From Pictodentalium vernedei (Eukaryota; Mollusca; Scaphopoda; Dentaliida; Dentaliidae), in contig CM062296.1 of the NCBI GenBank assembly GCA_031216915.1, positions 661,727,838 through 661,791,837 on the forward strand: 64,000 nt of DNA, in the 5' to 3' direction. Position numbers and translations under genes: made by a program. Each line of letters opens with the position of its first letter. The first letter of the stretch is position 1. Under the pieces are notes generated by a model, which had not been told where the DNA came from, made no database searches, and saw only the letters and a list, made by a program, of their open reading frames with translations. Of the stretch, positions 33,125 through 42,558 are shown piece after piece.

Positions 33125-33420
33125 AACATAATAAATGTCATGAAAATCGGACAAATTTGAATTTTTCCGACTTATGACCCCCATGTCGTCAGCTGCGGGA
33201 TTAAGAATTTTCCAGGCCTAAAGACATTTTAGGTATGTTTTTTATTGGAGATAGACTCGGCAAAGTTTGAAAGAGGGGAGCGGCTTGATACAGGCGTTGA
33301 TCTAAAAATATTCCAAACATTTAAAACCCGCATCGCCCTCATCGCGGATCGAATTTCTGGAAACAAATAGCTGTACGGGCGAGATTTTCCGGTTTCTGAA
33401 TAGTGCGCCAAATGTCGTGG
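33125..33420. repeat. Diverged dispersed repeat, copy 3
   Basis: Words such as GACATTTTAGGTATGTTTT, AAAGTTTGAAAGAGGGGAG and GATACAGGCGTTGAT parallel 14080-14290 and 15225-15440. Non-coding, with no defined ends. Confidence 0.35.
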
Positions 33421-33592
33421 GTGGAGGTTAAGAGGAAGTAACCGAAATGTTGGTCTGACGAAAAAGAAAGAAAGAAAAAATGGCTAACGATCATAATACA
33501 TTACGAGGAGAGTGGATTGTAACTAAATCACCGGTGGAGTGAAGTTAACACCCAAAGTATCACTCTCAAATTCTGTACATATGGACAGAAAA

Positions 33593-33663
33593 CACAAGCA
33601 AAGTTCCAGTTAATGGACCTCCGGGTTAAACCCGGAGGTCCATTGGCTGCAACTTTGCTTGTG
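33593..33663. repeat. Near-perfect palindrome
   Basis: CACAAGCAAAGTT/AACTTTGCTTGTG are the outer arms. AATGGACCTCCGGGTT/AACCCGGAGGTCCATT are the inner arms with no loop. Flanking CCACTC-type words (33530, 33715) are also inverted, hinting at a larger decayed element. Confidence 0.85.
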
Positions 33664-35008
33664 ATTGTTATGCTTTGCAACAAATTTGCAATTATTGTCT
33701 GAGTGGAATCTCCACTCTGTGGGTGATTTAGTGATAATACACTCTCCACGTACTGTAAGTAATTCCATCTTCGTTGGATGACTTAATTCCTTCCAGAATT
33801 TACACAACACTCTTTGAGAATGTCATTAACCAAACAGTCCTTTTTTCGGCCAACATCGTCTTGTCGTGTGCTACTGGTTTCTAAACAGTAAATGCCGCAT
33901 TCCTCTGTTTCGTTCCAGTGACATTTACGTTTAATGTCTTGCAAACCACTAGGGTTTCATATTGGATTCACGTCTAGTTTGAAATGCGTCCGATGATGAT
34001 GTGCTGCTATGGAGTTAATGTATGACTGTACCAAATATTTTAATTCGAGTTACCCGCCTTGAAAAGCTGCAATCGGAAATGATGCAATCTCCGAAACTAA
34101 GCAGCCTTGGGAAAATATATTGTTTCAATAAACATTCTACTGACCTCTTACGTTATTGTTGAATATTCCAGATAAATAAAGAAGGTGTTTTAATGACTTT
34201 TTGGACCTAAAAAATACTATTGACTATTGGTGTGTTTTTGTTTGGAATTCTCTAAAAAAAATTTGTGCACGTGACCAGTACTTCCTTCCTGTCTGTTTCT
34301 CTCTCTTATTTGTTGCATGACTCCCTGTTTTCGGATCAACGTTGCCTGAAGGGCTACAATTGACAAAGATATTTGAATGCCAAAATTAAAGTGATACGAT
34401 CATTTTTTTTCTCCTGAACGTTATAAAGGTTGCTCATGGGAAAATATTTAGTACTGTGATTCCTTAAGATCGCCGTCGTCGATGGATATCTGACGCTGAG
34501 TTTCACTTTCACTAGAAGTAACACTCACTGGATAACCTTGTTTTCACCACACGCTGTCAAAGGTTAAATGTACATATCAACAATTTTATCCATACGCGTA
34601 TTGCGATACAGCCTCAGCCATCAATTTGTCAACAATATCTCCCGGTTTCCCTCTTGTAACAAGTGACAATTCGGAGTATGCCTCCCAATATGTGTAAAGT
34701 TTGGGGGAAATCAGTTTAAAGGCTTGCAACGATTGTAATGAGCCCAATTATTTTTTAATTAGGCTATTCAGTTTTTGTTTATCTGCCTTCAGTTTGATTG
34801 ATGGAACTTTAATAACATCACTAGGGTGTTCTGGTATAATAATTTGGGAGCATTTTGCACACCCCTAGCGTCTGTTACAAGTTAAAGTTCGTGGTATACA
34901 TAATTTTCGACTCTGAATACTCTTCCTTTTTGATACGATGAAAAATCTATTATATGACCATGTAACTGGTTAGTTTTAAATTTTTACGACGTAAAAGTGC
35001 ACGACGGG
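33664..35008. other. No supported gene
   Basis: About 1.3 kb of ordinary AT-rich sequence with only short frames. No palindrome, repeat or motif recognised. Confidence 0.5.
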
Positions 35009-35350
35009 TATGCGGTGGCGAATTGGGTAGAGCATTTGGACTTTAAACCGAAAGATTAACGGTTCAATCCCGGTCCGTACCATCGGCGCTGTGTCCTTGG
35101 GCAAGACCCTTAATCACGATTGCCAACGTGGGCGCACGGTGGCACTGTGTATTAAAGCGTACTGCACGTCGATGATACACTTTCCTTCAACTGCTGTTGA
35201 CACTGCTCGTGCCAGGTTGGCTGAGTCGGGGAGTCTGAGTCGGGCAGTTGCTCGCCACTGCTCGGTGGTTCTCTCCGGGTACTTTGGCTTTCTCCACCCG
35301 TAAAACTTTTCGACCTATGCCGTTGAAAGTGTTGCTAAAGCCCGATAGAG
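35009..35350 (+). mobile_element. tRNA-headed SINE, diverged
   Basis: GCGGTGGCGAATTGGGTAGA (A-box region) and GGTTCAATCCCGG (B-box) form the head. The body retains CCTTGGGCAAGACCC, TGGTTCTCTCCGGGTACTTT and CCACCCGTAAAACTTTTCGA. It is in the same family as 4547-4882, but the tail has lost its TAAA run. Confidence 0.8.
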
Positions 35351-35964
35351 GAACAAACATTGATTTCGACTCCAGAACTTGAGGATGTTATAGATGGAGA
35401 AGTTCCCTATTTACTACTATCGCTGCGTGGCCCAAAATGATATAAAGTTTTTCTTATATTCTATGGCAGACATAATTAAGTATTCACACTAACTGCTAAT
35501 CCCAAGACCTCCAGCACAGATTATACGCTTTCTAGTCTGGTAATTTAAACATTTATTCATTAAAATATACAAATTTTATGAGGATGTAATCCTTAGATAG
35601 TTACGAATAGAGACTACACTGTTAGCTATGACTAATGGAACTGTTTGTCTTCACACTGTGTTTTCTGAAGGGTTTGTTTAGTATCCATTGCGAAGCAGTA
35701 ATCATGGGGTCATTTAAGTCTTTAAAAAGTCCATATTATCTGTTTAACGTTTTTTTTTTTGGAAAACTGTCATAATACTTTGACCAAAATAGCTATAATA
35801 GGATAGGGCAGTTTGAGCTGCTACAGTTCGTGTTCCCAGAGACCCTTGGTTACCACCCTTTACACACACGCAAGTACATTTGCAGCCAGTTGCAGAAAAT
35901 ATAGCTCAACAGTTTTCTCGTGATGTTTTTGTGGAACTGAATACTTAGAATATATGTTGTAATT
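35351..35964. other. No supported gene
   Basis: Ordinary AT-rich sequence between a SINE and a MITE. Nothing recognised. Confidence 0.5.
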
Positions 35965-36216
35965 TTAACCCTTTACCCAACCTGAAAAGCAGACGACACT
36001 TGCAAAAATAATTCTTGAATAACTAATTTTTTTCATTTTTTGTCTCAAAAACATAGGTTATGACCCCTCGTTGGAACGAGCTCGTCGAGCTCGTTCCAAC
36101 GAGGGGTCATAACCTATGTTTTTGAGACAAAAAATGAAAAAAATAATGAAAATTAATTGACGATTTTTGAGAATAGCGCTGGCCGGTTTTGACCGTTACG
36201 TTAGGTAAAGGGTTAA
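35965..36216. mobile_element. TTAA-type MITE family A, well preserved
   Basis: TTAACCCTTTACCCAACC to GGTAAAGGGTTAA. The central hairpin CGTTGGAACGAGCTCGTCGA with its complement is perfect. It matches 5576-5826 over its full length with a few changes. Confidence 0.88.
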
Positions 36217-36262
36217 TATACCACCAACACAATTATAGTCGAGTTTACAATGTATTTATACT

Positions 36263-36512
36263 TTAACCCTTTACCCAACGAATCGGTCACATCCGTCCGC
36301 GTAATATGCAAATTCAACAGCTGAAAATATACTATTTTTCAAAACATTTCAACAAAACCATATCATGTGACCCCTCTTTGGAACAAGCTCGTCGAGCTCG
36401 TTCCAATGAGGGGTCACATGATATGGTTTTGTTGAAATTTTTTGAAACATTCTAAAAAATGATTTTTAAAATAATAAATTTTGATATCGTCTGCGTTGGG
36501 GTGAAGAGTTTA
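36263..36512. mobile_element. MITE family A subtype with ATATGGTTTTG arms
   Basis: It starts TTAACCCTTTACCCAACG. Its stem is CCATATCATGTGACCCCTC with the shared GAGCTCGTCGAGCTC loop. The right end (GTGAAGAGTTTA) is mutated. It lies 46 bp from the previous copy. The different stem arms with conserved ends and loop show that the arms evolve separately. Confidence 0.72.
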
Positions 36513-37264
36513 CGTCGTCCCAGGGGTGCTAAAATATTCCAATATGATTCGTTTTCAGAGTATGCTACATTAGTACAATTTAGACCAGTTATCGCTTATA
36601 TTCTGCATTTGTTTTTGAGCTTCCGATGGATTTGCACCCGAGTCCCAGCTGGAGCCCTCAGACACCTGCGCCCCCTCCTCCCCCCGCATTCTAAAAATAT
36701 TATAACGACTTGTCTCAACGTTTTTTACAGCCAACTGCGTATTTATTTTTTTTTTTTATTGGGGTTTAACGACACTTTCGACAGCCAGGTTCACCTCTTG
36801 TTGGACCCTTCTGCGTCAAGATTGGCCACAAGATCTATGTGCGAATCTGCACCTACTAGTAAAATTCTGTTCTTAGTTGTTGCTAAAGTATGTCGGGTCA
36901 CCTTCAATAACAGAAAATGAGCTTTAAAGATTTATAGAGGTACGTTGTAAAAACCTGCAAGGGTATTCCGTTTACCTTTACTCCCTAATTAATGTTAAAA
37001 CTTTTATTCAGCCTTTATTATACAAAGATAAAGAAAGTTCACAAAAGATTTCTGCCGGTAGGTAATCACACAAAACCCGACGGAGAAAGTCTGAAATTCA
37101 CAGTGGTACGTTAATTTCCAAATGTCGAAGTAGGAGATATATGTTTGGTCGCAGCTCTTAGTTATCTCACACATTGATAGCGGGTGTGAGGTGAAATCGA
37201 AGTGTTTAAAGGGACCAGGTGGTTTATTGACGGCTATGTCATAGGGTTATTGACCTGGGTCACT
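36513..37264. other. SINE tail fragment, otherwise no supported gene
   Basis: TTTAACGACACTTTCGACAG (36767-36786) matches the 3' end of the SINEs at 4008 and 4547 in minus orientation, preceded by T-rich sequence. The rest shows nothing that I can support. Confidence 0.5.
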
Positions 37265-37319
37265 ACAAAAAAACTGTAATGTGGTTTTCATCCCATATTT
37301 GGGGGATCTCATAGGGGAA

Positions 37320-37600
37320 TCTCATGTGACGTCACAGTCACGTGACCAGTGGCGCCATGTTGTGTTGTTATGGTAACCCGCGTAAGCGGCCATGTTGTGA
37401 CGACATTACCATAGTGATACGTGGTTGTAGTGCGCATGCGCAGCGCGGATTGTGAGGGTGATACGAGATGAAATGGTTTCTCGCGCCGAAGGCGCGCAGG
37501 GGCGCTGTGGGGCAAGCTCCTTTCAACCCTAGGGCGATACGTGTTTCGGTCGTCCATGTTGTATACTGGAGGCCGCCATCTTGGTTTCTGTGCTACCACG
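37320..37600. promoter_or_regulatory. E2 left-end transcription-factor motif cluster, with a short insertion
   Basis: CACGTGAC (37340), RFX-like TGTTATGGTAACCCG, NRF1-type GCGCATGCGCAGCGC (37434-37448) and YY1-type GCCGCCATCTTGG (37572-37584) are in the E1 order. An extra GC-rich segment of about 75 bp (37463-37537) with TCGCGCCGAAGGCGCG lies between the NRF1 and YY1 motifs. Confidence 0.6.
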
Positions 37601-38019
37601 TAGTTGCTATGTTACCCAAAGGCTTCTTATAGGATAGGGGTATGTTCGAAGGGTTTGTTCCTTTGTACAAGAGTAAATCTAATTACCACAAACAACTTTA
37701 TTTGAAACGGATTCCCCCTAGAATACTTTTTAGGACCACATACCGTGGGTTTTAAAAGTAGCTCGCAGTGTTATAGTACCGAGGGACTCCCAGGGGTGAG
37801 TTCTATTGACTAGAGTAGTTTTTCTGGTTCGTATTCCCCAGAATCCTCGTTTACTTGGTAGAATTACCACAAACAACCCGTTAATTGTTTACTTTGCTCT
37901 GATTTCAACTACATTCTCTGTTTCTGCCTCTGCATCATCAAGCTCTGTTATCACTTCCCCCATCTCCTTGTAAAGTATTCTTCCCTAGATGTGTTTATGT
38001 TCTATTGTACACATTACAT

Positions 38020-38390
38020 GTAGCACAAAAGCACATGTTGGATGTGCCCATATTTGCTTATGTGAAAAGGCACAATGTGACACATTGTGCACTAGCACAT
38101 TGGCACATGCTGGATGTGCCGATATGTGCTTATGTGAAAATGCACAATGTGTCACATTGTGCCCTAGTACATCAGCACATACGGGTATCTGAGGATATCT
38201 ATGACCTGGTATTGTAATTATTTGAGGATAACTTTCGAGGATACCTTTTATATGATACTTGTAATGTGTACACATTACAGGTAGCACATAGGCACGTGCT
38301 GGATGTGCCGATATGTGCTTATGTGAAAATGCACAATGTGACACATTGTGCACGAGCACATAGGCACATACGGGTATTTGAGGATACCTA
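38020..38390. repeat. E2 left subterminal TGTG/CACA array
   Basis: Repeats of GATGTGCCGATATGTGCTTA, TGAAAATGCACAATGTGTCA and GCACATACGGGTATCTGAGG. These are the same words as in E1 and E3, in a shorter, diverged array. The inverted partner is at about 41180-41500 and 41735-41850. Confidence 0.8.
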
Positions 38391-38510
38391 TTGTGTTGTA
38401 CTACTGGACTATTGGATGATGTGTTTTATGGGATACTAATTTGAGGATACTTGTAGAAACCTTACATCCGGTTACTTCATGCTACATCCTGGTACTTCTG
38501 TTTGGAAAGG

Positions 38511-38573
38511 TATAAAAAGGGTGCAAGCTCGGCTTAAACCTCATTTGTGTCCTGTCTGTCGTCGAGTAAAGAC
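38511..38573 (+). promoter_or_regulatory. E2 promoter 1: TATA + initiator
   Basis: TATAAAAAGGG at 38511, TCATTT at 38541-38546 (30 bp later), then GTCGAGTAAAGAC just before ATG 38574. The spacing is that of a TATA box and an initiator (TCAKTY type). Upstream ACATCCGGTTAC and ACATCCTGGTAC are part of the terminal repeat. Confidence 0.75.
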
Positions 38574-38957
38574 ATGGTACCGGTTCGTTGCAGATACTGT
38601 TCCAAGCCATTTTTGAGATCTTATAATGCCAGAAGACACGAGAAGCATTGTCGGCTCCAATGCAGATATTGCACCAAAATGTTTTCCCAACCATTCAATA
38701 GGAAGAGGCGTGAGGAACATTACTGTCCAAGAAGAACAGAAGAGCAGAGAGATACTGAAGACTCAACGATTGACCAGAATAAAGTACTTTTAGAATTTTT
38801 ACGCGATACTGACAAGGACGAAATCGATGCCGTTCTTCGCGCTGCTGATGAAGATTTGATTACCTGTTTGTGTAGATGTGCTATCAACATCCTCGAAGAT
38901 AAGATACCACTGGTTTGGCTGAATTTGATGACTTGCGAAAATACGAGCGTGTATTGA
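38574..38957 (+). CDS. E2 gene 1: small double C2HC zinc-finger protein, C-terminus frameshifted
   Basis: 127 codons from the ATG that follows the promoter; the earlier in-frame TTG is not used. Residues 6-26 form C-x2-C-x12-H-x3-C (RCRYCSKPF start) and residues 30-51 form C-x2-C-x15-H-x-C, so there are two short zinc fingers of C2HC type. An acidic helical region follows (LLEFLRDTDKDEIDAVLRAA), then a Cys-rich helix TCLCRCAINILEDKIPL. After IPL the frame is broken. The next frame continues AEFDDLRKYERVLKLL, matching gene 2's end, and stops at 38972-38974. Gene 2 is a paralogue. DNA or RNA binding, perhaps at the element's own repeats, is inference. From memory, the C-C-A-x-N-x-L-x4-IPL helix also occurs in small proteins of other invertebrate virus-like elements. 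Confidence 0.65.
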   Translation: MVPVRCRYCSKPFLRSYNARRHEKHCRLQCRYCTKMFSQPFNRKRREEHYCPRRTEEQRDTEDSTIDQNKVLLEFLRDTDKDEIDAVLRAADEDLITCLCRCAINILEDKIPLVWLNLMTCENTSVY

Positions 38958-39043
38958 AGCTGCTACCGATATAAAAAGAGGTATATTACGAAGGAGTTGC
39001 TTTCTCCCGTCACTCATCACCCCAGTCCTAGCCACGAGAAAAG

Positions 39044-39105
39044 TATAAAAGGGATGTATCAACACCAAATACTCATTTGTTCTTCGACCACGAAAGAGTG
39101 AAGAC
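39044..39105 (+). promoter_or_regulatory. E2 promoter 2
   Basis: TATAAAAGGG at 39044, TCATTTGTTC at 39073 (29 bp later), then GAAAGAGTGAAGAC before ATG 39106. It is so like promoter 1 that the gene and its promoter were probably duplicated together. Confidence 0.75.
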
Positions 39106-39489
39106 ATGAAAGTCCATCGTTACAGATATTGTGATAAAGAATTCTCCAGGAGCTTCACACGTAAGATACATGAAGTTGATTACTGTCCCATGAGGAAATC
39201 GGAAAAATCGAACAACACTGCAAGACTAGACAGAAACTCAGATACACTACGAATTCTATCTGATGCGGATCGACATGAAGCCAAGTCTATGATCAAGACG
39301 GTCAATGATGATTTGATACAATGCATATGTGATTGTGCCAGGAATTTATTGAATTATAACATACCATTGACTAAATCTGAGATAGCTCAGCTGATTCCAT
39401 ACAAACACCAGATTAGGAGAATTGCCTTACCAAAGAGAAAACTATCTTATCGGGAAAAAGACGGATCAAACAGGAGGGAGGATTTTTAG
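39106..39489 (+). CDS. E2 gene 2: zinc-finger-like paralogue of gene 1
   Basis: 127 codons, intact. The N-terminal finger is degenerate: the first Cys of gene 1 is Tyr here (HRYRYCDKEFSRSF), leaving C9, H22 and C27. The rest aligns with gene 1: LRILSDADRHEAKSMIK, then DDLIQCICDCARNLLNYNIP, followed by a basic tail (IRRIALPKRKLSYREKDGSN) that gene 1 has lost by frameshift. The conserved part across both genes is the acidic D-x-D-x2-E helix and the C-x-C-x2-A-x-N-x-L...IPL helix, so that is probably the functional core rather than the finger. It lies 150 bp after gene 1 with its own promoter. Role unknown. Confidence 0.7.
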   Translation: MKVHRYRYCDKEFSRSFTRKIHEVDYCPMRKSEKSNNTARLDRNSDTLRILSDADRHEAKSMIKTVNDDLIQCICDCARNLLNYNIPLTKSEIAQLIPYKHQIRRIALPKRKLSYREKDGSNRREDF

Positions 39490-39532
39490 TAAAGTAACCC
39501 AAACCCATTGTCAGTATATTGTCCGATATCCC

Positions 39533-39598
39533 TATAAAAGGGTCGTGCTCATAAGAAACTTGTCATTTGTAGATTGAACTTCGAAGAGAGCGGACGCA
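39533..39598 (+). promoter_or_regulatory. E2 promoter 3
   Basis: TATAAAAGGG at 39533, TCATTTGTAG at 39563 (30 bp later), then CTTCGAAGAGAGCGGAC before ATG 39599. It starts only 43 bp after the gene 2 stop. Confidence 0.75.
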
Positions 39599-40055
39599 AT
39601 GCAATCTGCACAAAGAAATTGGTCAAGAGATTCGGACTCCGATGAGTCGAAGATATGGAATATGAAGAATAAGAAGAGGTAAAAGAAGACGTTTCTATGA
39701 TGGGACATATCGTTCAAAGTGCCTATGCCAAATACCAAGATGATTTTGACAACCTCATGAACAAGTATATCGAGGATGGAACGGATATAGAAGATGCAGT
39801 TGAAACAGAGAAGAGACGCCATTGGCGCGAAATACATTAATACCCTAGAGTACATTAGAAATTTTGCAACGACTCTATACAAGAAAATTCAAGAAACTTC
39901 CAAGCGTCTTCGTGAAGAAGAGGACTTTGACTTTGAAGAATTCCAAAAAATATGCATTGGAAATGCGGAGATTTCTGTTCGACAACCTTATGACAAACTA
40001 CTCATTCAGAGTAGAAGATGAAGAAGAAGAAGGGGAAGAAGAAGAAGACGATTAG
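39599..40055 (+). pseudogene. E2 gene 3: acidic helical protein, frameshifted
   Basis: The ATG is placed by promoter 3 and starts a Ser/Asp-rich stretch (WSRDSDSDESKIWNMK) that hits a stop at about 39680. Other frames then continue a single protein. One has MGHIVQSAYAKYQDDFDNLM and a DIEDAVETEKRRHWRE segment. The next has TLYKKIQETSKRLREEEDFD. The last has EMRRFLFDNLMTNY and a Glu-run tail ending in EEEEDD at TAG 40053-40055. At least three frameshifts break it, while its promoter and the flanking genes look sound. The acidic tail and coiled-coil-prone middle are the only visible features. I do not recognise a family. It may be scaffold- or chaperone-like, but that is a guess. Confidence 0.55.
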
Positions 40056-40064
40056 AGAAAAAAG

Positions 40065-40125
40065 TATAAAAGAAGTGTTGGTATGAAAATAAACTCATTT
40101 CCGTTTTGAACGTCGAAGAGTGAAG
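40065..40125 (+). promoter_or_regulatory. E2 promoter 4 overlapping a poly-A signal
   Basis: TATAAAAG at 40065, TCATTTCCG at 40095 (30 bp later), then GTCGAAGAGTGAAG before ATG 40126. AATAAA at 40088-40093 lies 33 bp after the gene 3 stop and 2 bp before the initiator, so the end of gene 3 and the start of gene 4 are interlocked. Confidence 0.72.
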
Positions 40126-40977
40126 ATGTGTGTGTCAACAACAGTTCTCAGGTTCAAAGATGACTTACACATACAGATCTTCAAGAATGATGCTGGATTA
40201 AAGCTTTCTTCCCAAGAACTGGCCCAAGTAAATCGTGTGGTAGATGGAGCCAAGAGAAAAAATCTAGACACGCACATAGGTGTTGGTGGAAAGAAACAAA
40301 GATATGTGCATACTATCCGATTAGTAAGCAAGAGAACGAAGACAGAAGAACTGGCTGATGCTTCTACTACAAACAATAATGAAGGTACTACTCAAATTAC
40401 GAAACAACATGAAGTTTCTACTAAAACTAAGAGTAATGTTCACAAGACTGAAGTTACTACTCAAACTACGAATCAGTCTGAGGACAAGAGAGAGATGCCA
40501 GCTCCCATAAAGAACGATGTTCCCACTACGAAGAAGCCTGAAGTTACTACTCAAACTACGAATCAGTCTGAGGACAAGAGAGAGATGCCAGCTCCCATAA
40601 AGAACGATGTTCCCACTACGAAGAAGCCTGAAGTTACTACTCAAACTACGAATGAAGTTACTACTCAAACTACGAAGACGCCCGAAGACAAGAGAATGAT
40701 ACCAGATTCCATAAATAACGAAGTTACCACTACGAAGAAGCCTGCAGTTTCTACTGAAACTACGAATGATGTTCAGAAGATTGAAGAAGATCAAAACAAG
40801 AAGAAAGTTATCACTGTGAAACAGCTAAAAGAAAAGAAAGAGGAATCCAAAAAGAAGAAAGATGCCAGACAGGAAAATAAAGCAACCAACAAAGCCAAGC
40901 TACCAGCGATCAGTCAGAGAACGTGTTTTATCAAGAACCTAGCCAGACAATGGGAAGAAGCTCCAAGCAACAAGTAG
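40126..40977 (+). CDS. E2 gene 4: Thr/Lys-rich tandem-repeat protein
   Basis: 283 codons from the promoter-proximal ATG (an in-frame GTG lies two codons upstream). The N-terminal 75 residues look folded: FKDDLHIQIFKNDAGLKLS and LAQVNRVVDGAKRKNLD, then KKQRYVHTIRLVSKR. The middle is low-complexity, with an exact 90-bp direct repeat (40450-40539 and 40540-40629) encoding a 30-residue unit with EVTTQTTNQSEDKRE and PTTKKP parts, plus partial units after it. The C-terminal 70 residues are very basic and coiled-coil-prone (KQLKEKKEESKKKKDARQEN), ending RTCFIKNLARQW. This is the longest intact gene of E2. A DNA-binding or particle-associated role is possible from charge alone but unsupported. The family is unknown to me. 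Confidence 0.7.
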   Translation: MCVSTTVLRFKDDLHIQIFKNDAGLKLSSQELAQVNRVVDGAKRKNLDTHIGVGGKKQRYVHTIRLVSKRTKTEELADASTTNNNEGTTQITKQHEVSTKTKSNVHKTEVTTQTTNQSEDKREMPAPIKNDVPTTKKPEVTTQTTNQSEDKREMPAPIKNDVPTTKKPEVTTQTTNEVTTQTTKTPEDKRMIPDSINNEVTTTKKPAVSTETTNDVQKIEEDQNKKKVITVKQLKEKKEESKKKKDARQENKATNKAKLPAISQRTCFIKNLARQWEEAPSNK

Positions 40978-41068
40978 AGGAGATGGTTAGCCCATGAGAG
41001 AAGACAGAAGAACCACAAAGACGAAAATGATGCCTTGAGAAATTGAATTGTAAGCTGTATACTAAATG

Positions 41069-41074
41069 AATAAA
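41069..41074 (+). terminator. Poly-A signal after E2 gene 4
   Basis: AATAAA 92 bp after the gene 4 stop, followed by a T-rich TTGTTGTTTGTTTTT stretch, the usual layout of a cleavage and polyadenylation site. It lies just before the right terminal repeat begins (about 41108). Genes 1 and 2 have no such signal nearby and may share this one or the one at 40088. Confidence 0.65.
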
Positions 41075-42558
41075 ATATTAAAAATTGTTGTTTGTTTTTA
41101 TCTACTATCCAAACAGAAGAACCCGGATGTAGCATGCAGTACCCGGATGTAAGGTTTATACAACAGGTATCTTTCAATAATACAAATACCCGTATGTGCC
41201 TATGTGCTATTGCACGAAGTGTCACATTGTGCATTTTCACATAAGCACATGGCGCCACATCCAGCATGTGCTAATGTGCTACAGGTAATGTGTACACATT
41301 GTGACACAATGTGTAATAACACACAAGCACATTCCACCAAACACCCAAGTTCCATGGAATCCCCTTTTAAAAACAAGTCTGGCATTCGGCCACATGTGCC
41401 TATGTGCTAGTGCACAATATGTCACATTGTGCATTTTCACATAAGCACATATCGGGACATCCAGCATGTGCCTATGTGCTACATATAATGTGCACACATG
41501 ACATAAACAGGTCGTCGGAATATTTATGGAACAAGGTAGTACTGGCACAAGAATGGTTCAAAACAATACTATTTTTTGACTAAAATAGAGACAAATCATA
41601 GGACAGATAGTTGGAGATAAGAGGGTAAGATTACCTGTATAGGAGCTTGGAATCCCACTTATGGAATCCCTTTTTTGGAATCCCTATAGAATCCCTTTTT
41701 GGGGAAACTTCGGTGGTTATACAATCCCTTTTTGGTCGTATGTGCCTATGTGCTAGTGCACAATGTGTCACATTGTGCCTTTTCACTTAAGCACATATTG
41801 GCACATCCATCATGTGCTAATGTGCTACAGGTAATGTGTACAATAGAACATAAACATGTTTTGGGAAGTCTGAATCAATAGAACAAAGAAGTCATAACAC
41901 AGCTTGGAGACACATAGGTAGAAACCGAGAATTTACTGGGAAATCAGAGCCATGTAAACAAGTATCGGGTCGTTTGTGGTTGGAAATTCTACGAAGTATC
42001 CGAGGATTTCGGGAAAATCCGAACCAGAAAAACTATTCTAGTTCAATCGAACTTACCCCCGGGGGCCCTCTCGGTACTATAGCGCTACGTGCTACTCTTA
42101 AAATCAAGGATATGGCGGTCCTAAAAATGATTCTGGGGTGAATCCGTAGTAAATAAAGTCGTTTTTGGTGATTTGGAGGGATTGTTGGGTTTATTTGGGT
42201 AATTTTACGAATTGGGAAATTACTCTTGTACAAAGGAACATACCCTTTGAACATACTCCTGTCGTATAAGAAGGTTTTGGGTAACATAGCAACCACGTGC
42301 TACCATAGAAACCAAGATGGCGGCCTCCAGTATACAAAATGGACGATGGAAACACGTCTCACCCTAAAAACGCGTTGCGCATGCGCACTAACACCATGTA
42401 TCACTATGGTAATGACTTCACAAGATGGCCGCTAACGCGGGTTACCATAACAACACAACATGACGCCACTGGGTCACGTGACATGACGTCACTTCCGAGG
42501 TCCTGCACCGAGGACCTGCAAACATGAGGTGAAAACCCCGAGACATACTACTCAATAT

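Larger units (their letters stand above)
37265..42552. mobile_element. Element E2: gene-carrying member of the E1/E3 family
   Basis: The right end is exact (ATACTACT at 42552). The left end is diverged and placed only approximately, with no clear 6-bp duplication to match CAATAT after 42552. The arms (about 37265-38505 and 41108-42552) are inverted copies that end just upstream of the first promoter and just downstream of the last gene. The 2.6-kb core holds four plus-strand genes. Terminal motif clusters and TGTG/CACA arrays match E1 and E3. No integrase, polymerase or capsid gene is present. Confidence 0.78.

Noticed and set aside
41200-42552. Treating the E2 right arm as a separate element
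   Set aside because: Its sequence is the inverse of the left arm, including the segment ending just upstream of promoter 1, so both belong to one element.
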